DNA of 43,554 nucleotides, from contig NZ_MKVJ01000003.1 in NCBI RefSeq assembly GCF_001898805.1, positions 151,807 through 195,360 of the forward strand. The letters are read 5' to 3'. Below are positions 39,201-43,554 of this stretch, piece after piece. The DNA comes from Leifsonia sp. 71-9. Its GTDB lineage: Bacteria > Actinomycetota > Actinomycetes > Actinomycetales > Microbacteriaceae. The notes beneath the pieces were generated by a model, which saw only the letters and a list, made by a program, of their open reading frames with translations, made no database searches and was not told where the DNA came from. Within the stretch, counting starts at the first letter, position 1; each line of letters opens with the position of its first letter. The translations under genes and the position numbers were made by a program.

Positions 39201-42200
39201 ATGCTCCGCATTTCGCACAACCGGTCTGCGCATCGCGCCCGCCGCTCCCTCCTCCGCACCGCCGCCGTCGCGGCCGCCGTCGCCCTCGTGGGCTCCGGCG
39301 CCGGCCTCGCGGCACTGCCCGCCGCGGCCGCTTCGACGCCGTTCCTGTCGTCGTTCGAGACGGCGGACCCGCAGCCGCTCGCGAGCACGCCGTACGGCAC
39401 GCAGACCAACGTGTCGGGCAAGGTGCCGCCGGGCAGCCTGTCGGCCTACATCGGCAACGTCACGGCTTCGGCCGAGAACGCGCCGGGGGAGACCGCGGTC
39501 AAGCTGACCGACAACAACTCCAACACCAAGTGGCTCGCGAAGGCCGCGACCGGCTGGGTGGTCTACACGTTCGCGAAGCCGACGCTGGTCACCGACTACG
39601 CGCTGACCTCCGGCAACGACTCGGCCGGCCGCGACCCCAAGGACTTCACCATCGAGGGGTCGAACGACGGCACCGTCTGGAGCCCGGTCGACGCCCAGAC
39701 CGGCCAGACCTTCAGCAACCGCCAGGCGACGAACGAGTACCACCTGGCGACACCGGTCACCTTCTCGCAGTACCGGTTCACGGTGACCCAGAACAGCGGG
39801 GATGCGTACCTCCAGCTGGCCGACTGGGACCTCCGCGACGCCACCCCGGGCGCGACCCCGATGCTCTCGGTCGTCGGCGCCGGGCCGACCAACGGTTACA
39901 ACGCCAAGGCGGGCGCCGGCTTCAGCGGCACCCACGCGCTCCGCTACGGCGGCAAGCACATCGCCGACGGCGCCGCCGCGGCGACGAACCTGCTCTACGA
40001 CGGCGTCGGCGCGACCATCGGCACCAAGACCGAGCTCTCCTACAAGGTCTTCCCCGACCGCGGCACCGACCTCGCCGTGCCGTCGTCCTGGGTCGCCGTC
40101 GACCTCGTGCTCGACGATGGCACCACCCTGTCGAGCAAGCAGAATCTCACCGACGCCAACGGCTTCGGCGTGACCGCCCGCGCGCACGGCGAGCAGAAGT
40201 CGCTCTTCGAGAACGAGTGGAACAACATCCAGATCGACCTCTCGAGCCTGGCCGGCCGCACGGTGCAGAAGGTGCTCCTCAGCTACGACTACCCGACCGG
40301 CAGCGCGAGCACGGTCTTCTCGGGCTGGATCGACGACGTGCGCATCGGCGACGCCGCACCGGCCGCCGACGCGTCCAGCAAGGTGAAGCTCGTCGACACC
40401 CGCCGCGGCACGCTCTCGAGCTCGTCCTTCTCGCGCGGCACGAACATCCCGGCGACCGCGTGGCCCAACGGCTTCAACTTCTTCACGCCGTTCACCAACG
40501 GCGGCAGCCAGGGGACGCTGTACGAGTACCAGCGCGCCAACAACGCCGACAACCTGCCCACGCTGCAGGCCATCGGCATCTCGCACGAGCCGAGCATCTG
40601 GATGGGCGACCGCGACCAGCTGGGCATCATGCCGTCGACCTCGGGCACCCCGAACGGCGACCTGACGACGCGCGCCCTGGCCTTCAGCCACTCCGACGAG
40701 ATCGCGCGCCCGGACCTCTACAGCGTCAAGTTCCAGAACAACCTCGTCACCGAGGTCACGCCGACCGACCACGGCGGCATCTTCCGCTTCCAGTTCCCGG
40801 GCACGACCGGCAGCGTGATCGTCGACCGCGTCGGCGGCACCTCCTCGCTCAGCGTCGCGGCCGACGGCACCGTCTCGGGCTGGACCGACGGGGGCAGCGG
40901 CAGCGGCGTGAGCCGGATGTTCATCTCCGGTGCGTTCGACAAGACCCCGAGCGCGGTCGGCACCGCCGCGGGCAGCCGCACCGGCGCCCGCTACGCGGCC
41001 TTCTCGACCACCGCGGGCGAGACGGTGCAGCTGCGGCTCGCGACCTCCTTCATCTCCGCCGCGCAGGCCAAGAAGAACCTCGACCTGGAGGTCACCGGCA
41101 AGAGCTTCGACGACGTCAACACGGCGGCGGCGAACGCCTGGAACGACCGTCTCGGCGTGATCGACGTGGAGGGTGCCACGGCCAACCAGCTGACCACCCT
41201 GTACTCGAACCTCTACCGCATGAACCTCTACCCGAACTCGCAGTTCGAGAACACGGGAACCGCCGGCGCGCCGGTCTACAAGCACGCCAGCCCGGTCGCC
41301 CCGCAGACGGGCGCCGCGACGGACACGGCCACGAACGCCAAGGTCGTCGACGGCAAGATCTACGTCAACAACGGGTTCTGGGACACGTACCGCACCGTCT
41401 GGCCGCTGTACTCCCTGCTGTACCCGAAGCTCACGGACGAGCTCGTCGACGGCTTCGTGCAGCAGTACCGCGAGGGCGGCTGGGTCTCCCGCTGGTCGTC
41501 GCCGGGCTACTCCGACATCATGACCGGCACGAGCTCCGACGTCGCGTTCGCCGACGCCTACATCAACGGCTCGGTGTCCACGGCGGTCGCGCTCGACGCG
41601 TACGACGCGGCGCTCAAGAACGCGACCGTGCTGGCGCCGTCGAACAACGTCGGCCGCAAGTCGCTCGACACGTCGATCTTCCTCGGCTACACGCCCGACT
41701 CGCAGGGCGAGAGCGTCTCGTGGGGGCTCGAGGGCTACATCAACGACCACGGCATCGGCCAGATGGCGGCGAAGCTCGCGGAGGACCCGGCCACGCCGGA
41801 CGCCCGTCGCGCGCAGCTGAAGGAGGAGTCGACGTACTTCCTCGACCGCGCCACCAACTACGTGCAGATGTTCGACCCGGCGACCGGCTTCTTCCGGCCG
41901 AAGACCGCCTCCGGGGCCGTCTCGGGCGACGCGAGCTTCGACCCGAAGACCTGGTGGGGCCCGTACACCGAGACGAACGCCTGGAACTTCGCGTTCCACG
42001 CGCCCTTCGACGTCGACGGCCTGGCCTCCCTCTACGGCGGATCGCAGGGCCTCGTCGACAAGCTCGACCAGTTCTTCGCGACGCCCGAGGATGGCGGCGG
42101 CGGGACGATCCACGAGATGATCGAGGCGCGCGCGGTGCGGATGGGGCAGCTCGGGATGAGCAACCAGCCCTCGCACCACATTCCGTACCTCTACGCAGCG

Positions 42201-43554
42201 GCCGGTGCGCCGAGCAAGACGCAGGCCGTCGTGCGCGAGGTGCAGAAGCGCCTGTTCGTGGGCAGTGAGATCGGTCAGGGCTACCTGGGCGACGAGGACA
42301 ACGGCGAGATGTCGTCGTGGTACATCTTCTCGGCGCTCGGCTTCTACCCGCTCCAGCTCGGCAGCGGCGACTACACGATCGGCTCGCCGCTCTTCACGAA
42401 GGCGACCGTGCACCTCGCGGGCGGCAAGTCCCTCGTGGTCAACGCGCCCGACAACAGCGACAAGAACATCTACATCGCCTCGGCGAAGCTGAACGGGCAG
42501 GCGCTCGACACGGCGTCCCTGCCGCACGACATCCTGAGCACGGGAGGCACGGTCGACTTCACGATGAGCGCCACCCCGACCTCGTGGGGCGCGCACACCA
42601 GCACGAAGCCCGTCCCGACCCCGGCGACGGACGTCACGAAGGCCGGCTACGGCACGACGACGGTGTCCGACGGCAGCCAGATCGGCGCGCTGACCGACGA
42701 CAACTCGCGCAACGTGGCCACCTTCGCGACCGCGACCCCGGCCATCAGCTGGACGTCGTCGAGCGGTTCCGTGTCGGTCAACAGCTACACGCTCACCTCG
42801 CCGGCGACGGGCGCCGTCCCGACGGCCTGGCACCTGGAGGGCTCCGCCGACGGCACCAGCTGGATGCCGCTGGACACCCGCACGGATCAGACGTTCACCT
42901 GGGCCACCCAGACCCGGCCGTTCGAGCTGGCGCATCCCGGATCGTTCACGCACTACCGGCTGACGATCGACGCGACCACGACCGGCACCCCGGCGTCGCT
43001 GGCCGAGCTCGAGCTGCTCGCCACCCCCGGCACCGTCGGCGACCTCGCCATCACCCCGGCCGAGGGCGTGAAGGCCTCCGTGGGCGCCTCGGTCGGCGCG
43101 ACGCTCGCCACCGTCTCCGGCGGCACGGCGAAGGCCGCGACCGACCTGACGGTGACGGCCGACTTCCACGACGGTGCCGGCCCGAAGCCGGCCGCCGTCT
43201 CGAAGACGCCGCTCGGCACCTGGGCGATCACCGCACCGCACGCGTTCGACGCGGTCGGCGAGTACGCCGTGACCATCACGGCGGGCGACGGCACCTCGCA
43301 GGTCAGCGCGGACGTGCCCGTCTCGGTCAGCCGCGACAACACGCTCGCCGGATCGTTCGACAGCACCTGCATCGGCGATGCGGGAGTCGGCGCCAACTGC
43401 GACGCGAAGGCCTGGGCGTTCAACCGCGCTCTGCTGAAGAACACCGGGTTCGTGCAGGGCACGACGGTCGCGGTGCCCGGCACCGCGCTCACCTTCGACC
43501 TGCCCGCAGCGGTGGCCGGCCAGCCGGACAACGCGACCGGCAATGGCCAGACCA
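39201..43554 (+). CDS. Secreted GH92 alpha-mannosidase with carbohydrate-binding modules (3' end outside the window)
   Basis: At least 1451 residues, open to the window end. Signal peptide: RRSLLRTAAVAAAVALVGSG, cleavage near LPAAAA. A first F5/8-type C (CBM32-like) module lies at about 85-215 (NTKWLAKAATGWVVYTFAKP). The GH92 core (about 390-1130) shows YTETNAWNFAFHAPFDVDGL (about 923), NQPSHHIPYLY (about 989) and GDEDNGEMSSWYIFSALGFY (about 1031), the family's conserved blocks. A second discoidin-like module (about 1140-1275) and an Ig-like domain follow. GH92 enzymes are calcium-dependent exo-alpha-mannosidases. ATG at 39201 has AGGAG ten bases upstream. It is controlled by the LacI operator. 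Confidence 0.93.
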   Translation, partial: MLRISHNRSAHRARRSLLRTAAVAAAVALVGSGAGLAALPAAAASTPFLSSFETADPQPLASTPYGTQTNVSGKVPPGSLSAYIGNVTASAENAPGETAVKLTDNNSNTKWLAKAATGWVVYTFAKPTLVTDYALTSGNDSAGRDPKDFTIEGSNDGTVWSPVDAQTGQTFSNRQATNEYHLATPVTFSQYRFTVTQNSGDAYLQLADWDLRDATPGATPMLSVVGAGPTNGYNAKAGAGFSGTHALRYGGKHIADGAAAATNLLYDGVGATIGTKTELSYKVFPDRGTDLAVPSSWVAVDLVLDDGTTLSSKQNLTDANGFGVTARAHGEQKSLFENEWNNIQIDLSSLAGRTVQKVLLSYDYPTGSASTVFSGWIDDVRIGDAAPAADASSKVKLVDTRRGTLSSSSFSRGTNIPATAWPNGFNFFTPFTNGGSQGTLYEYQRANNADNLPTLQAIGISHEPSIWMGDRDQLGIMPSTSGTPNGDLTTRALAFSHSDEIARPDLYSVKFQNNLVTEVTPTDHGGIFRFQFPGTTGSVIVDRVGGTSSLSVAADGTVSGWTDGGSGSGVSRMFISGAFDKTPSAVGTAAGSRTGARYAAFSTTAGETVQLRLATSFISAAQAKKNLDLEVTGKSFDDVNTAAANAWNDRLGVIDVEGATANQLTTLYSNLYRMNLYPNSQFENTGTAGAPVYKHASPVAPQTGAATDTATNAKVVDGKIYVNNGFWDTYRTVWPLYSLLYPKLTDELVDGFVQQYREGGWVSRWSSPGYSDIMTGTSSDVAFADAYINGSVSTAVALDAYDAALKNATVLAPSNNVGRKSLDTSIFLGYTPDSQGESVSWGLEGYINDHGIGQMAAKLAEDPATPDARRAQLKEESTYFLDRATNYVQMFDPATGFFRPKTASGAVSGDASFDPKTWWGPYTETNAWNFAFHAPFDVDGLASLYGGSQGLVDKLDQFFATPEDGGGGTIHEMIEARAVRMGQLGMSNQPSHHIPYLYAAAGAPSKTQAVVREVQKRLFVGSEIGQGYLGDEDNGEMSSWYIFSALGFYPLQLGSGDYTIGSPLFTKATVHLAGGKSLVVNAPDNSDKNIYIASAKLNGQALDTASLPHDILSTGGTVDFTMSATPTSWGAHTSTKPVPTPATDVTKAGYGTTTVSDGSQIGALTDDNSRNVATFATATPAISWTSSSGSVSVNSYTLTSPATGAVPTAWHLEGSADGTSWMPLDTRTDQTFTWATQTRPFELAHPGSFTHYRLTIDATTTGTPASLAELELLATPGTVGDLAITPAEGVKASVGASVGATLATVSGGTAKAATDLTVTADFHDGAGPKPAAVSKTPLGTWAITAPHAFDAVGEYAVTITAGDGTSQVSADVPVSVSRDNTLAGSFDSTCIGDAGVGANCDAKAWAFNRALLKNTGFVQGTTVAVPGTALTFDLPAAVAGQPDNATGNGQT

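Noticed and set aside
37592-42268. Very long plus-strand open frame of about 1558 codons
   Set aside because: It runs through the repeat array and antisense to LacI, then out of frame through GH92; the Arg-rich product is a high-GC artefact.
39177-43241. Long minus-strand open frame of about 1354 codons
   Set aside because: It is the antisense shadow of the GH92 gene, with Arg/Gly/Val-rich composition and no family.

Overview
This window is high-GC actinobacterial DNA. GTG starts are common, third codon positions are almost all G or C, many genes overlap by 4 bp, and there is a DtxR/IdeR-type iron box. The gene set (LigB-type DNA ligase, RimK with a TrkA-C tail, HdeD, a GH92 mannosidase with carbohydrate-binding modules) fits a soil or plant Microbacteriaceae such as Leifsonia. 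That assignment is inference. No rRNA, tRNA, CRISPR array, prophage or intact transposase was seen.

Layout. 1-1.7 kb: the end of a phosphate-uptake cluster, with a sortase-fold protein that has lost its catalytic His and Cys, then PstB. 1.8-7.4 kb: small genes, a methyltransferase split by a 9-bp minisatellite, a bicupin gene broken by one missing base, a UBP zinc-finger protein and a DUF4287 protein. 7.6-9.3 kb: divergent rimK and a RimB-like protease. 9.3-18.7 kb: housekeeping and stress genes (GNAT, HdeD, DNA ligase, NUDIX, lipoprotein, AraC regulator, esterase, YceI, SDR). 18.8-23.9 kb: a tightly overlapping five-gene operon (zinc alcohol dehydrogenase, acyl-CoA dehydrogenase, PIG-L deacetylase fused to a methyltransferase, glycosyltransferase, AraC regulator) that looks like an uncharacterised glycoconjugate pathway. 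23.9-30.5 kb: Dps, a TetR/acetyltransferase pair with promoter-embedded operators and probable leaderless mRNAs, a secreted glycosidase, hydrolase, VOC and WYL genes, and a recombination scar. 30.5-34.6 kb: an iron-siderophore ABC operon under an iron box. 34.8-43.6 kb: an AraC regulator, a ROK kinase, a LacI regulator and a large GH92 alpha-mannosidase. Matching operator palindromes lie before the AraC/ROK pair and before GH92, suggesting one mannoside-utilisation regulon.

The most unusual content is non-coding. (i) 37.09-37.74 kb, between the ROK and LacI genes, holds four copies of a composite module: a 9-bp-stem hairpin followed by two to six 20-bp direct repeats. A solitary copy of the hairpin lies at 34.74 kb right behind another gene. 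(ii) A 40-bp-period palindromic element occurs twice at 6.07 kb and five times, inverted, at 7.39 kb. (iii) In-frame minisatellites lie inside or in front of three conserved domains (methyltransferase, AraC, LacI), and two more tandem repeats sit on or just past the stop codons of small genes. Together they point to a genome with active repeat expansion and at least two families of dispersed intergenic palindromes.
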